In this document: positions 34,531 to 44,358 of the stretch, piece by piece
Layout of the letters: the number at the start of each line of letters is the position of its first letter
How positions within the stretch are numbered: the stretch's first letter is position 1
Assembly: GCF_965228705.1 (NCBI RefSeq)
Contig: NZ_OZ245832.1
Span: 1 to 64,000 of the forward strand
DNA from: Croceimicrobium sp965228705
GTDB taxonomy: Bacteria; Bacteroidota; Bacteroidia; Flavobacteriales; Schleiferiaceae
Reading direction: 5' to 3'
DNA: 64,000 bases
Translations under genes and position numbers: made by a program
Notes under the pieces: model-generated
Databases searched by the model: none
What the model saw: the letters and a program-made list of their open reading frames with translations, nothing else
Told to the model about the DNA's origin: nothing

Positions 34531-35538
34531 ATGACCAAAGACGATATTTTTACGATTCTGGAAAAGCGCATTTTAGTGCTGGATGGAGCCATGGGAACCA
34601 TGATTCAAAGGCATAAATTGCAGGAAGCAGATTACCGAGGCGAGCGCTTTAAGGACTATCCCTATGATTTAAAAGGGAACAATGATCTGCTCAGTCTTAG
34701 CCAGCCGACCATCATCAAAGATATACACCGTGCTTATTTAGCGGCCGGTGCTGATATTATTGAAACTAATACATTCAATAGTACACGCGTTTCGATGGCC
34801 GATTACCATATGGAAGATCTGGTGCCGGAAATTAATGAAGCAGCCGCACGATTGGCGCGGGAGGCCGCTGATGAGTTTACCGCCAAGGAACCGCATAAAC
34901 CTCGACTGGTAGCTGGCTCCATGGGGCCCACCAATAAAACCACCAGCCTAAGTCCGGATGTGAATAACCCCGGTTTTAGGGCCATTGATTTTGATACCCT
35001 GGCCCGCGATTACCGCGAACAGGCGGAGGCTTTAATTCGCGGTGGGGTGGATATCTTATTGGTAGAAACAGTATTTGATACCCTCAATGCCAAAGCCGCT
35101 CTCTTTGCCTTGGAGGAACTCTTTGAAGATTTGGGAAAGGAATATCCGATAATGGTTTCGGGGACGATTACCGATGCTTCGGGACGAACTTTATCCGGTC
35201 AAACCACTGAGGCCTTCTTAACCAGCTTGAGTCATGTTCCCTTGATGTCTATAGGTCTAAATTGCGCTTTAGGCGCGGATCAATTAAGGCCTTATGTGCA
35301 AATTTTGGATCGTAAATCGCCTTTTCCGGTTTCAGCGCATCCCAATGCAGGCTTGCCTAATGCCTTTGGTGAATACGATCAGGGTCCTGAAGAAATGAAA
35401 GCATTGCTGCAAGTTTATTTGGAACAGAATCTCCTCAATGTGGTAGGGGGCTGCTGTGGTACTACTCCGGAGCATATTCAAGCGATTGCTGAATTGGTAA
35501 AGAAGTTCGAACCCCGAAAAATTCAGCATCAGCTATGA
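34531..35538 (+). CDS. metH: Methionine synthase, homocysteine-binding part (split MetH)
   Basis: The 335-residue protein is the N-terminal module of cobalamin-dependent methionine synthase. It shows LDGAMGTMIQ at the start and the zinc ligands Cys245 in GLNCALGADQL and Cys308/Cys309 in GGCCGTTPEHI. It binds and activates homocysteine. In many Bacteroidota MetH is split after this module, as here. Its stop overlaps the next start in ATGA, so the two halves should be made in equal amounts. Confidence 0.93.
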   Translation: MTKDDIFTILEKRILVLDGAMGTMIQRHKLQEADYRGERFKDYPYDLKGNNDLLSLSQPTIIKDIHRAYLAAGADIIETNTFNSTRVSMADYHMEDLVPEINEAAARLAREAADEFTAKEPHKPRLVAGSMGPTNKTTSLSPDVNNPGFRAIDFDTLARDYREQAEALIRGGVDILLVETVFDTLNAKAALFALEELFEDLGKEYPIMVSGTITDASGRTLSGQTTEAFLTSLSHVPLMSIGLNCALGADQLRPYVQILDRKSPFPVSAHPNAGLPNAFGEYDQGPEEMKALLQVYLEQNLLNVVGGCCGTTPEHIQAIAELVKKFEPRKIQHQL

Positions 35539-38186
35539 GATTATCCGGATTAGAACCTTTATCGATATCGCCAGCTTCCAATTTTGTAAATGTGGGGGAG
35601 CGAACCAATGTTACCGGTTCGCGAAAATTCTTGCGCCTCATTAAAGAAGATCGCTATGACGAAGCTTTGGAAGTAGCTCGCGATCAGGTAGAAGGTGGAG
35701 CCCAAATCCTGGATGTGAATATGGATGAGGGCATGCTCGATGGCAAGGACGCCATGGTGAAGTTCCTGCATTTAATTGCGGCAGAGCCCGATATAGCTCG
35801 TATTCCTATTATGATTGACTCTTCGAAATGGGAGATCATAGAAGCCGGCTTAAAATGTGTGCAGGGTAAATCGGTGGTAAACTCCATCAGCCTAAAAGGC
35901 GGGGAAGCGGAGTTTATTCGCCAGGCTAAATTGGTGCGGCGTTATGGTGCGGCGGTAATTGTAATGGCCTTTGATGAAAAAGGTCAGGCCGATACCTATG
36001 AACGTCGCATAGAAATTTGCGAGCGCTCCTACCGCATTTTGGTGGATCAGGTGAAATTCCCTGCGGAGGATATCATCTTCGACCCTAATATTTTTCCGGT
36101 TGCAACCGGTATTGAGGAACATCGAAAAAACGCCTTGGATTTCTTCCAGGCTACGCGATGGATCAAGGAAAATCTGCCCGGTGCTAAGGTTAGCGGTGGG
36201 GTAAGTAATGTTTCCTTTAGCTTTCGCGGAAATCAATTGGTACGCGAAGCTATGCATGCGGCCTTTCTGTACCACGGTATACAGCACGGAATGGACATGG
36301 GCATTGTAAACCCCAGTATGTTGGAGGTGTACGAAGAGGTGCCCAAAGATCTAATGGAAAGGGTGGAGGATGTACTGCTCGATCGCCGGGATGATGCCAC
36401 GGAACGATTGCTGGAATTTGCGGAAACCGTAAAAGGCGAAGCACGCAGCAAGGAAAAGGATTTGGCTTGGCGCGATGCCCCGGTAGCCAAAAGAATTGAG
36501 CATGCCCTGGTAAAGGGGATTGTAGATTATATTGAGGCGGATGTAGAAGAAGCACGTCCCAATTTCGACCGAGTTTTGGGCTTGATTGAAGGGCCTTTAA
36601 TGGATGGGATGAATGTGGTTGGCGACCTCTTCGGATCAGGGAAAATGTTCCTCCCCCAGGTGGTGAAGTCGGCACGCGTTATGAAAAAGGCCGTGGCTTA
36701 TCTCGAGCCTTATCTGGAAGCGGAAAAGGCAGCTAATGCTGATCAGTCTAAGCGCGGTAAAATCTTAATGGCCACAGTAAAGGGAGATGTGCATGATATC
36801 GGTAAGAATATCGTGGGGGTAGTTTTAGCCTGTAATAACTTTGATATCATCGACCTGGGGGTGATGGTTCCCCTGCAAGAGATTATCGAAAAGGCCAAAG
36901 CGGAAGAGGTGGATTTAATCGGCTTAAGCGGATTGATTACCCCTTCTTTGGATGAAATGATCGAGGTGGCTAAAGAAATGGAACGCCAGTCTTTGGATAT
37001 CCCCTTGATGATTGGTGGCGCAACCACTTCTCGTGCTCATACCGCTGTGAAGATTGTACCGGAGTATTCCAATATTGTAGTACATGTAAATGATGCCAGT
37101 CGCAGTGTGCCCATCGCTCAGAGTCTTACCCAAAAAGGCAGCAGAGAAGTGCTGGGTGCTCAATTGAAAGCCGAATACGCTAAAGTTCGCGAAGGCTACC
37201 TCAATCGTGCCAGGGAGCGTAATCTTTTAAGTATAGCAGAGGCCAGAGCTAATAAGCTCAAACTGGAATTTGGCCCAGATACCATATGTAAGCCGGCGAA
37301 ATTAGGTCGACAAGAAGCCTTGACTTTTGATTTGGCAGTACTGCGCCAGTATATTGATTGGACTCCATTTTTTCAGACCTGGCAATTGCATGGGAAATAT
37401 CCGCGAATTCTGGAGGATGAGTTGGTAGGCGCTGAGGCGCAAAAGCTCTTTGCCGATGCTCAAGCTATGTTGGATCAGATCATCCGCGAAAGCTGGATTG
37501 AAGCCAAAGGGGTATTTGGGATTTGGGAAGCGCAGCGCAAAGGTGCTGATGATATTCAGCTATTTGAGAATGGACAGGAAAAGGCCTTGTTGCTTAGCCT
37601 GCGTCAGCAAAGTCAAAAAGCAAAGGGAGCACCTAACATGGCTTTGGCCGATTTTGTGGCGGCCGATCAAAGGGATTATGTGGGTGCCTTTGCGGTTTGT
37701 GCCGGCCTGGGCATTGAAAGCAAGCTGACCGAATTCAAAGCGAATCACGATGATTATTCTTCCATCTTATTGAAAGCTTTGGCCGACCGCCTGGCTGAAG
37801 CTGCCGCCGAATATCTACATCGGGAAGTGCGAATAAAGCATTGGGCTTATGCTAAGGATGAAGCTTTGAATAATGATGAATTAATTGCCGAAAAGTATCA
37901 AGGCATTCGCCCAGCGCCGGGTTATCCTGCTTGTCCGGATCACTTAGAGAAAAACACCCTCTTCGAAATTTTGGAAGCCGAAGAAATAGGCATGAGTTTA
38001 ACTGAGAGTTTGGCCATGAATCCCGCGGCCAGCGTGTCAGGCTATTATTTCGCCCATCCTGAAGCCCGCTATTTTGGATTAGGGAAACTTGATCAGGATC
38101 AGGTGGCGGATTATGCCCAAAGAAGAGGGATAAGCCTGGAAGAGGCTGAAAAATGGCTCCGTCCAAATTTGAATTACAACTTATGA
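35535..38186 (+). CDS. metH: Methionine synthase, folate-, cobalamin- and SAM-binding part (split MetH)
   Basis: The 883-residue protein carries the remaining modules in order. The pterin-binding domain (FVNVGERTNVTGSRKF) covers about residues 10-270. The helical cap and B12-binding domain has His420 in GDVHDIGKNIVG as the lower cobalt ligand, with later GLSGLITPSLDEM and GGATTSRAHTAVKI. The reactivation domain has RPAPGYPACPDH and SVSGYYFAHPEARYFGLGKL at the end. It transfers methyl from methyltetrahydrofolate to homocysteine with its partner upstream. It overlaps metF by 4 bases. Confidence 0.95.
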   Translation: MRLSGLEPLSISPASNFVNVGERTNVTGSRKFLRLIKEDRYDEALEVARDQVEGGAQILDVNMDEGMLDGKDAMVKFLHLIAAEPDIARIPIMIDSSKWEIIEAGLKCVQGKSVVNSISLKGGEAEFIRQAKLVRRYGAAVIVMAFDEKGQADTYERRIEICERSYRILVDQVKFPAEDIIFDPNIFPVATGIEEHRKNALDFFQATRWIKENLPGAKVSGGVSNVSFSFRGNQLVREAMHAAFLYHGIQHGMDMGIVNPSMLEVYEEVPKDLMERVEDVLLDRRDDATERLLEFAETVKGEARSKEKDLAWRDAPVAKRIEHALVKGIVDYIEADVEEARPNFDRVLGLIEGPLMDGMNVVGDLFGSGKMFLPQVVKSARVMKKAVAYLEPYLEAEKAANADQSKRGKILMATVKGDVHDIGKNIVGVVLACNNFDIIDLGVMVPLQEIIEKAKAEEVDLIGLSGLITPSLDEMIEVAKEMERQSLDIPLMIGGATTSRAHTAVKIVPEYSNIVVHVNDASRSVPIAQSLTQKGSREVLGAQLKAEYAKVREGYLNRARERNLLSIAEARANKLKLEFGPDTICKPAKLGRQEALTFDLAVLRQYIDWTPFFQTWQLHGKYPRILEDELVGAEAQKLFADAQAMLDQIIRESWIEAKGVFGIWEAQRKGADDIQLFENGQEKALLLSLRQQSQKAKGAPNMALADFVAADQRDYVGAFAVCAGLGIESKLTEFKANHDDYSSILLKALADRLAEAAAEYLHREVRIKHWAYAKDEALNNDELIAEKYQGIRPAPGYPACPDHLEKNTLFEILEAEEIGMSLTESLAMNPAASVSGYYFAHPEARYFGLGKLDQDQVADYAQRRGISLEEAEKWLRPNLNYNL

Positions 38187-39136
38187 AAGTAACCGAACAT
38201 ATTGCACAAGCTAAAGGGAGCTTGTTTTCCTTCGAAATCTTACCTCCTCTAAAAGGACAGAAGATTGAAGATATCTACAAGGTGATCGATCCTTTAATGG
38301 AGTTTAAGCCGCCATTTATTAATGTGACCTACCATCGGGAAGAAGTAATTTATAAGCGCTTATCCAATGGTTTATTAGAACAAAAGACGGTTCGGAAACG
38401 CCCGGGAACAGTGGGTATTTGCGCCGCCTTGCAATACCGTTACAAGGTAGATACCGTACCGCATATGCTTTGTGGTGGTTTCTCGAAGGAGGATACCGAG
38501 AATGCCTTAATCGATCTCGATTTCTTAGGCGTAAAGAATATTATGGCCTTGCGCGGTGACAGCATGAAGAATGAACGCTTCTTTGCGCCAGAGTCCGATG
38601 GACATACCTATGCTAAGGATTTGGTAGGGCAAATTAAAGCCATGAATCAAGGGCGGTATTTAGATGATGAGCTTCAGAATTCAGCTCCTACTGATTTTGC
38701 AATTGGGGTGGCCGGTTATCCCGAAAAGCATTTTGAGGCGCCCAGTTTAAATAAGGACATTGAATATTTGAAAGAGAAAGTAGATGCTGGAGCCGATTAT
38801 ATCGTTACCCAGCTCTTTTTTGATAATCGCAAATATTTCGATTTTGTAGATCGTTGTCGCAAAGCCGGCATTGAGGTTCCGATTATTCCCGGCATAAAGC
38901 CCTTGTCTACCAAACAGCATTTAAGTTTCTTGCCGCACTTCTTTAAGGTGGATTTACCGGATGAATTGGTGAAGGCAGTAGTAGATTGTAAAGACAATGC
39001 TGCAGCGCGACAAGTTGGGGTAGAGTGGGGAATTCAGCAGGCCAAAGAGTTAAAAGCAGCGGGAGTTCCGGCAATTCACTTTTACAGTATGGGACGGCCT
39101 GACAATATAGCGAGTATTGCCCGAGAGGTATTTTAA
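38183..39136 (+). CDS. metF: Methylenetetrahydrofolate reductase
   Basis: The ATG at 38183 overlaps the metH stop in ATGA and gives 317 residues, starting KVTEHIAQAKGSLFSFEILPP. Family motifs are the early Phe-Glu of FSFEILPP, FINVTYHRE, IMALRGDS, YIVTQLFFD, and PIIPGIKPL. The enzyme makes the 5-methyl-THF used by MetH. It ends the riboswitch-controlled operon. Confidence 0.95.
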   Translation: MKVTEHIAQAKGSLFSFEILPPLKGQKIEDIYKVIDPLMEFKPPFINVTYHREEVIYKRLSNGLLEQKTVRKRPGTVGICAALQYRYKVDTVPHMLCGGFSKEDTENALIDLDFLGVKNIMALRGDSMKNERFFAPESDGHTYAKDLVGQIKAMNQGRYLDDELQNSAPTDFAIGVAGYPEKHFEAPSLNKDIEYLKEKVDAGADYIVTQLFFDNRKYFDFVDRCRKAGIEVPIIPGIKPLSTKQHLSFLPHFFKVDLPDELVKAVVDCKDNAAARQVGVEWGIQQAKELKAAGVPAIHFYSMGRPDNIASIAREVF

Positions 39137-39244
39137 TTTTTTCAACAGGTAGAAGTAAATTTTGTGGATAGAAGCTAAGGCTGGGTGGTCGAATGGCTAT
39201 TTCACTTCAGTAAATTAGAGATGTCGAATTGCTAAATCTCATTT

Positions 39245-40684
39245 ATGCCCGCTAAAGCGAAAGCGCCTGCTACCAGCAGCAAGACCTCAAAATCGACTAA
39301 GACTACCGCCTCCAAAGCGAAAACCACCACCCGAAAAAGCCGAGCGAAGAAAGATCCTAAAATCTTTGTTTTGGATACTTCGGTAATTCTCTATGACCAC
39401 AATTCCATCATGAATTTTGATGAGCATGATGTGGCCATTCCTATTACGGTTTTGGAGGAACTGGATGAGTTTAAAAAGGGTAGTGATACCAAGAATTATG
39501 AGGCGCGTCAATTTATTCGTCTAATCGACCGTAAGGCCGGTGAGCAGAATATTAATGACTGGATTTCCTTGAATGGCGGCAGCAAAGGCAGCTTTAAGGT
39601 GATCATGGATACTCGGGGTCAGGGTGAAGATGCCCAGCGAATATTCGGCGCGGCAAAGAATGATCATAAGATTTTAAATGCGGCATTGAATCTGAGCCTG
39701 TCTGAGCCGGATCGTAAGGTTATCCTGGTAACGAAAGACATTAACCTACGATTAAAAGCGAAGGCCTTAAATATTACCGCCGAAGACTATGAAACCGGTA
39801 AGATTAAGGATGTTGAAAGTCTCTATACAGGTAAAACCAATCTGGAGGATTTTGATCAGGATTTGATAGACAAGCTTTATAAATCCAAGAGCCTGGGAGT
39901 AGAAGAGGTTGAGAAGGCTTATCCCAATTTTAAGAAAATCAATAACCATTTCTACATTTTAAAAGCAAGTAAGAGCAGCACGCTATCCTTTTACAATGCT
40001 CAGCAGGAAAGTCTGGATCAAATAGAGAAGAAAAGCTTTTATGGTATTAAGCCACGTAATGCAGAACAAGCTTTTGCCTTGCATGCGATCGCTAATCCAG
40101 ATGTGAAACTGGTTACCCTTAGCGGTGTGGCCGGTACTGGAAAAACCTTATTGGCACTGGCCGGTGCCTTGGAGCAAAGACGCGATTTTAAGCAGATCTA
40201 TTTGGCGCGGCCCATCGTGCCCTTGAGTAATAAAGATATTGGTTTCTTGCCCGGTGATATGAAGGCTAAGATTAACCCTTATATGCAGCCACTGTGGGAT
40301 AATTTGAAGTTCATCAAGAACCAATTTAAAGAACAAGACAAGGAGTATAAGCAAATTGATGAGATGGTAAACTCCGAAAAGCTCTTGGTAACCCCCTTAG
40401 CTTATATCCGCGGTCGTAGCCTGTCTAATGTGATCTTTATTGTGGATGAAGCGCAAAATTTGACTCCCCACGAAGTGAAAACCATTATTACCCGAGCTGG
40501 TGAAAATTCCAAATTCGTCTTTACCGGAGATGTAAATCAGATTGATACTCCTTATTTGGATGAGCAGTCGAATGGCTTGAGTTATTTGATTGATAAGATC
40601 AAAGGAAATAAACTCTTTGCGCACGTTCTGTTGGAGAAAGGAGAGCGTTCGGAACTGGCCAATTTGGCGAATGACTTACTTTAA
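39245..40684 (+). CDS. PIN domain and PhoH-type ATPase fusion protein
   Basis: The 479-residue protein has a basic Ala/Lys/Thr-rich N-terminus (residues 1-38). A PIN domain follows (KIFVLDTSVILYD; acidic residues in VLEELDEFK and VTKDINLRLKA), then a PhoH ATPase with Walker A LSGVAGTGKTLLALAGA, Walker B VIFIVDEAQNLTP and KFVFTGDVNQID. This PIN-PhoH arrangement (PhoH2/YlaK type) is linked to RNA cleavage and unwinding in known members. It stands alone. Confidence 0.9.
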   Translation: MPAKAKAPATSSKTSKSTKTTASKAKTTTRKSRAKKDPKIFVLDTSVILYDHNSIMNFDEHDVAIPITVLEELDEFKKGSDTKNYEARQFIRLIDRKAGEQNINDWISLNGGSKGSFKVIMDTRGQGEDAQRIFGAAKNDHKILNAALNLSLSEPDRKVILVTKDINLRLKAKALNITAEDYETGKIKDVESLYTGKTNLEDFDQDLIDKLYKSKSLGVEEVEKAYPNFKKINNHFYILKASKSSTLSFYNAQQESLDQIEKKSFYGIKPRNAEQAFALHAIANPDVKLVTLSGVAGTGKTLLALAGALEQRRDFKQIYLARPIVPLSNKDIGFLPGDMKAKINPYMQPLWDNLKFIKNQFKEQDKEYKQIDEMVNSEKLLVTPLAYIRGRSLSNVIFIVDEAQNLTPHEVKTIITRAGENSKFVFTGDVNQIDTPYLDEQSNGLSYLIDKIKGNKLFAHVLLEKGERSELANLANDLL

Positions 40685-40690
40685 AGCAGC

Positions 40691-41050
40691 TTAAAGATTA
40701 TCCTGCTTAAAAGCCAGGAAGCTGTAAATACCCAGGATGAGTTCGATGGTAGAATAGAGCATTAGACCTGGATTGGCAAAATCAACGATCAATAGAGTGG
40801 TGAAGAAGGCGGGTTGGAGCATACGGTAGTTGATGATCCAGCGATAAAGTCCGCTTACTTCGTAATAGCTGCTTTTGTAAGAGATGAGGCCTTCAATAAA
40901 CATGAAATAGCCCAGGGTTCGTAGCCAGAAATCGGGCACGGTATCTTTCCAGAAAAAGAGCGCTACCTGATCCGGTAAAAAAATCAGGACCAATCCAGAA
41001 ATCATCAGGACCCATCCGGAGTGATAAATTGTACGTGCCGTTCTACTCAT
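40691..41050 (-). CDS. Small membrane protein, function unknown
   Basis: The ATG at 41050 (SRTARTIYHSGWV) gives 119 residues; a longer frame to 41137 would place the start in the pckA terminator. There are about three to four hydrophobic segments (WVLMISGLVLIFL, TLGYFMFIEGLI, FFTTLLIVDFA, TIELILGIYSFLAF). No family is recognised with confidence. It converges on the PhoH gene with 6 bases between stops. Confidence 0.6.
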   Translation of the reverse strand: MSRTARTIYHSGWVLMISGLVLIFLPDQVALFFWKDTVPDFWLRTLGYFMFIEGLISYKSSYYEVSGLYRWIINYRMLQPAFFTTLLIVDFANPGLMLYSTIELILGIYSFLAFKQDNL

Positions 41051-41134
41051 CCCTATCGGTACACGAAAATAGCGCAAGCGTTTTAATTCCAAACAAAATT
41101 CCAGAAGGCTTATAAAGCAGCTTTGTGAATTAGT

Positions 41135-41173
41135 CAAAAAAAATCCCGACTCCTAATATTGAAGTCGGGATTT
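41135..41173 (-). terminator. Rho-independent terminator of pckA
   Basis: AAATCCCGACT and AGTCGGGATTT form an 11-bp stem, followed on the minus strand by a T run. It lies about 20 bases past the pckA stop. Confidence 0.88.
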
Positions 41174-41193
41174 TAAGAATTTAGGTCTGAAGA

Positions 41194-42810
41194 TTAACCT
41201 ACCTTTTCTGAAACTTTAGGAGCTCCAGCCATGATCTCATCACTGGCATAGTCAGCGAATTTCTCAAAGTTGGCTAAGAACTTCTTCGCCAGATTATTGG
41301 CAGTTTGATCGTATTGATCTTTGTTTTCCCAGGTATTGCGTGGGAAAAGAATTTCTTCAGGAACATTGGGGCAAGTGGTAGGCATAGCCAAACCAAATAC
41401 CTCGTGAGTGCGGTATTCAACATCGTCCAATTGACCTTCCAAAGCGGCGGTAATCATGGCACGAGTGTATTTCAATTTCATACGCTTACCAACTCCGTAA
41501 GCACCACCAGACCAGCCGGTGTTCACTAACCATACATTCACATTAGAGCTTTGCATTTTTTCGCTCAGCATATCTGCGTAACGGGTAGGGTGTAAAGGCA
41601 TGAAAGGCGCACCGAAGCAAGCAGAGAATGCTACTTGAGGCTCCGTAATACCTTCTTCAGTACCGGCAACCTTAGCAGTGTAGCCACTGATAAAGTGGAA
41701 GGCAGCCTGACCCGGGGTTAATTTGGAGATGGGAGGTAAAACACCGTAAGCATCACAGGTAAGGAAGAATACGTTTTTAGGATTCTCACCATTAGAAGGA
41801 ACCTGGATATTGTCGATGTGTTCGATAGGATAGCTCACACGAGTGTTTTCGGTTTTAGAGCTATCGTGGTAATCTACTTCTTTGCTACCATTTTTGAAAA
41901 CGATGTTTTCCAATAAAGCGCCAGGTTTAACGGCACGGAAAATATCGGGTTCTTTTTCTTCGCTCAGGTCGATAACCTTAGCGTAGCAACCACCTTCGAA
42001 GTTGAAGATAACATCGTCTGCAGTCCAGCCATGCTCATCGTCACCGATAAGTTTACGTTGTGGATCTGCACTTAAGGTTGTTTTACCGGTACCGGAGAGC
42101 CCAAAGAAAAGCGCGGTGTCACCATCCTGTCCCACATTCGCAGAACAGTGCATGCTGAGCACATTTTTTTGATGAGGTAAAATAAAGTTGAGGGCCGAGA
42201 AGATTCCTTTTTTGATCTCTCCGGTATATCCGGTGCCACCTACTACAGCCATTTGATCGCTGAAGTTTAAAATGGCGAAGTTTCCTTGACGGGTGTGATC
42301 TGTCGCTGGATCTGCTTCAAATCCTGGAGCGTTTAACACTACCCAGTCGGGTTCAAAGTCTTTTAGTTCTTCTTCGCTAGGGCGTAAGAACATATTATTG
42401 GCGAAAATATTCGACCATGGTAATTCGGTGATAACACGAATTTTAAGACGATAGCGATCATCCGCACAGGCATACACATCCCGAACATAAATCTCTTTAC
42501 CGCTGAGGTATTCACCTACCTTGCCTTTAAGGCTGCTGTAATGATTGGGTTCGAAAGGAATGTTGATATTACCCCACCATACGGCGTCTTGGGTGATTTC
42601 GTCTTTTACGATAAAGCGATCTTGGGGAGAGCGACCCTTAAACTTGCCTGTGTCAATGGCTAAAGCTCCGGAGTCGGCTAGCTCACCTAATCCTTTTTCA
42701 AGGGTGATTTTTTCAAGATCAGAAGGGGAGAGGTTCCATTTGGCGTCGGCATTTTTAATTCCGTAGCGCTCCAAGGAATCCTGAGCTGGTCTCACTTCTT
42801 TGAAACTCAT
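41194..42810 (-). CDS. pckA: Phosphoenolpyruvate carboxykinase (ATP)
   Basis: The 538-residue protein is a full-length ATP-type PEPCK. It has the P-loop GLSGTGKTTLSADP (Lys243), the metal-binding DDEHGW just after it, GRSPQDRFIV near the start, and CSANVGQDGDTALFFG. It makes phosphoenolpyruvate from oxaloacetate for gluconeogenesis, or runs in reverse. A -7 box and a terminator frame it as a single-gene unit. Confidence 0.96.
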   Translation of the reverse strand: MSFKEVRPAQDSLERYGIKNADAKWNLSPSDLEKITLEKGLGELADSGALAIDTGKFKGRSPQDRFIVKDEITQDAVWWGNINIPFEPNHYSSLKGKVGEYLSGKEIYVRDVYACADDRYRLKIRVITELPWSNIFANNMFLRPSEEELKDFEPDWVVLNAPGFEADPATDHTRQGNFAILNFSDQMAVVGGTGYTGEIKKGIFSALNFILPHQKNVLSMHCSANVGQDGDTALFFGLSGTGKTTLSADPQRKLIGDDEHGWTADDVIFNFEGGCYAKVIDLSEEKEPDIFRAVKPGALLENIVFKNGSKEVDYHDSSKTENTRVSYPIEHIDNIQVPSNGENPKNVFFLTCDAYGVLPPISKLTPGQAAFHFISGYTAKVAGTEEGITEPQVAFSACFGAPFMPLHPTRYADMLSEKMQSSNVNVWLVNTGWSGGAYGVGKRMKLKYTRAMITAALEGQLDDVEYRTHEVFGLAMPTTCPNVPEEILFPRNTWENKDQYDQTANNLAKKFLANFEKFADYASDEIMAGAPKVSEKVG

Positions 42811-42843
42811 AGTGCTTAATTTTGATCAGCAATTATTTAGAGG

Positions 42844-42851
42844 CAAAATTA
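42844..42851 (-). promoter_or_regulatory. -7 box (TAATTTTG) of pckA
   Basis: The minus strand reads TAATTTTG, a TAnnTTTG match, 33 bases upstream of the pckA ATG. No clear -33 box was seen. Confidence 0.5.
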
Positions 42852-42935
42852 AGACTAATCAGCGGTCATACTCTGATTTTTATCACAAAAAAAGAACTTT
42901 TTAATAAGCGTAAAAAGTACACTTACTGAATAAGG

Positions 42936-43316
42936 CTATTTTCTTAAAGTACCGACTACCAAAAGTATCCAGCCCGCAATGAAGCATAATCCACCCAATG
43001 GCGTAATGGGGCCGAGAAAGGATAATTGCAGTCCCATTAAGTCATCCAGATTCAATAAATAAATACTGCCAGAAAATAAGATTATGCCTGCAATCCAAAG
43101 CCAAATTATCACTTTGCTCAGCTTCAATTTATCCCCGATATGGAGCAAAGCGAAAAGGCCTATAGTATGCCACATTTGATAGCGAACTCCAGTTTGGAAA
43201 CTAGCAATTTGTTCAGGGCTTAAATGTTCTTTTAAAGCATGAGCGCCCAAAGCTCCCAGTATAACAGCTATAGCGCCAGAGAGTCCAATGATCCGAATTA
43301 GGGATTGTTGCTTCAT
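42936..43316 (-). CDS. DUF423 family membrane protein
   Basis: The 126-residue protein has four hydrophobic segments and the DUF423 pattern GALGAHALKEHLSPEQIASFQTG followed by YQMWHTIGLFAL. It is related to E. coli YgdD, of unknown function. Its start overlaps the upstream gene's stop by 4 bases. Confidence 0.88.
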   Translation of the reverse strand: MKQQSLIRIIGLSGAIAVILGALGAHALKEHLSPEQIASFQTGVRYQMWHTIGLFALLHIGDKLKLSKVIIWLWIAGIILFSGSIYLLNLDDLMGLQLSFLGPITPLGGLCFIAGWILLVVGTLRK

Positions 43317-44290
43317 TTTTTAAATAATGATTTGGCTTGTTCCTTACTTAAGTCGAAGTCTAAACAGCCTATTAATAGTGCTTGTGAGTCTTTTAGATCA
43401 TCCTGCTTTGTGAGCAGAAAATGCAGAAAATCGAGGCGACTTTGATCATACTTTAAGCCCTTTAATACCTGTTGAGCTTCCTCTGCTTTTAGCTTTTCAT
43501 TAGAGGCGAACTCCTTGGCCATGCTTAATTTGTCGAATTCAAAGTCACTGCTTTCAAAGCTTAAAATGAAAGTGGCAAAGCCCCCAACCTTAGGGGTTTC
43601 AACTTCAGTCGTATGCAATGCACTGCTATCGATTGTTGTGCTTATTTCAGTTGCTTTGGCAGCTTCCTCTTGGACTGTCGCTAGCACCACTTTGGCACTG
43701 TCTTTCGTCTCTGCACTTGCAATCTCTGTGGCTAAGCTGATCTTATTCAAGCTGTCCTTTTTTCTTTGGAGGGCTTCGGCTTGTTTTTGCTCTACCAGCG
43801 CTAATCTTAAGCTGTCTTTTTGTAACGAATCCTTGCGGGCTAGGGCTAATTGATTCTTTTTCCAATCCGGAAAATGCGATAAGGTATCCGCTTGTTTAAT
43901 GGCTGCAAGAGCCGGTTTATTGAAGATGAGCTTTTCTTTATAGTCGAACATCAGGGCCGACTGACTTAATTCGGTTGAAATGCCACGATAACGCAGCTGG
44001 TGCTTGCCTTTAAAGTCTTTATAGATAACGTATTTATGATTGCCTTTGGGGAGTTTAGGAAGCTTTCGCTTGATGTGAATTCCGTTCTCCAGTATCAGAT
44101 AAACTTCATTTTCGGCATCGGGGAATTTCTGCAAATTGAGTTTCGGCAAAGCGGTTTCATTTTGCAGGTAATTATTCATCACCAATTTAAAACCAGTCTT
44201 AGTTTGGTCTTCAAACATCAGAATGGTCTGAGCATGGGCCACTTGCGACAGCAGAAGAAACAGGATAAAAATAAATCGCTCGAGCGCCAT
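43313..44290 (-). CDS. Exported protein with C-terminal DUF4476-like domain
   Basis: The 325-residue protein has a signal peptide (RFIFILFLLLSQVAHAQ), an N-terminal beta-rich part (residues 20-130) and an Ala/Lys/Glu-rich helical middle. Its end reads FEFDKLSMAKEFASNEKLKAEEAQ...LLKYDQSRLDFLHFLL-like, resembling DUF4476 repeats. The function is unknown. It is coupled to the DUF423 gene by a 4-base overlap. Confidence 0.65.
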   Translation of the reverse strand: MALERFIFILFLLLSQVAHAQTILMFEDQTKTGFKLVMNNYLQNETALPKLNLQKFPDAENEVYLILENGIHIKRKLPKLPKGNHKYVIYKDFKGKHQLRYRGISTELSQSALMFDYKEKLIFNKPALAAIKQADTLSHFPDWKKNQLALARKDSLQKDSLRLALVEQKQAEALQRKKDSLNKISLATEIASAETKDSAKVVLATVQEEAAKATEISTTIDSSALHTTEVETPKVGGFATFILSFESSDFEFDKLSMAKEFASNEKLKAEEAQQVLKGLKYDQSRLDFLHFLLTKQDDLKDSQALLIGCLDFDLSKEQAKSLFKK

Positions 44291-44358
44291 GAAAGAAAAA
44301 TTTAATCAAAGGTAGGGCGCAGAGCGATAATTATAAATTTGTCGCCCAAATTCACCTC

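Noticed and set aside
39172..39240. Possible tRNA-Ser-like start (GGCTGGGTGGTCGAATGGC) before the PhoH gene
   Set aside because: No anticodon arm, T-arm (GGTTCGA) or matching acceptor stem follows; it cannot fold as a tRNA.
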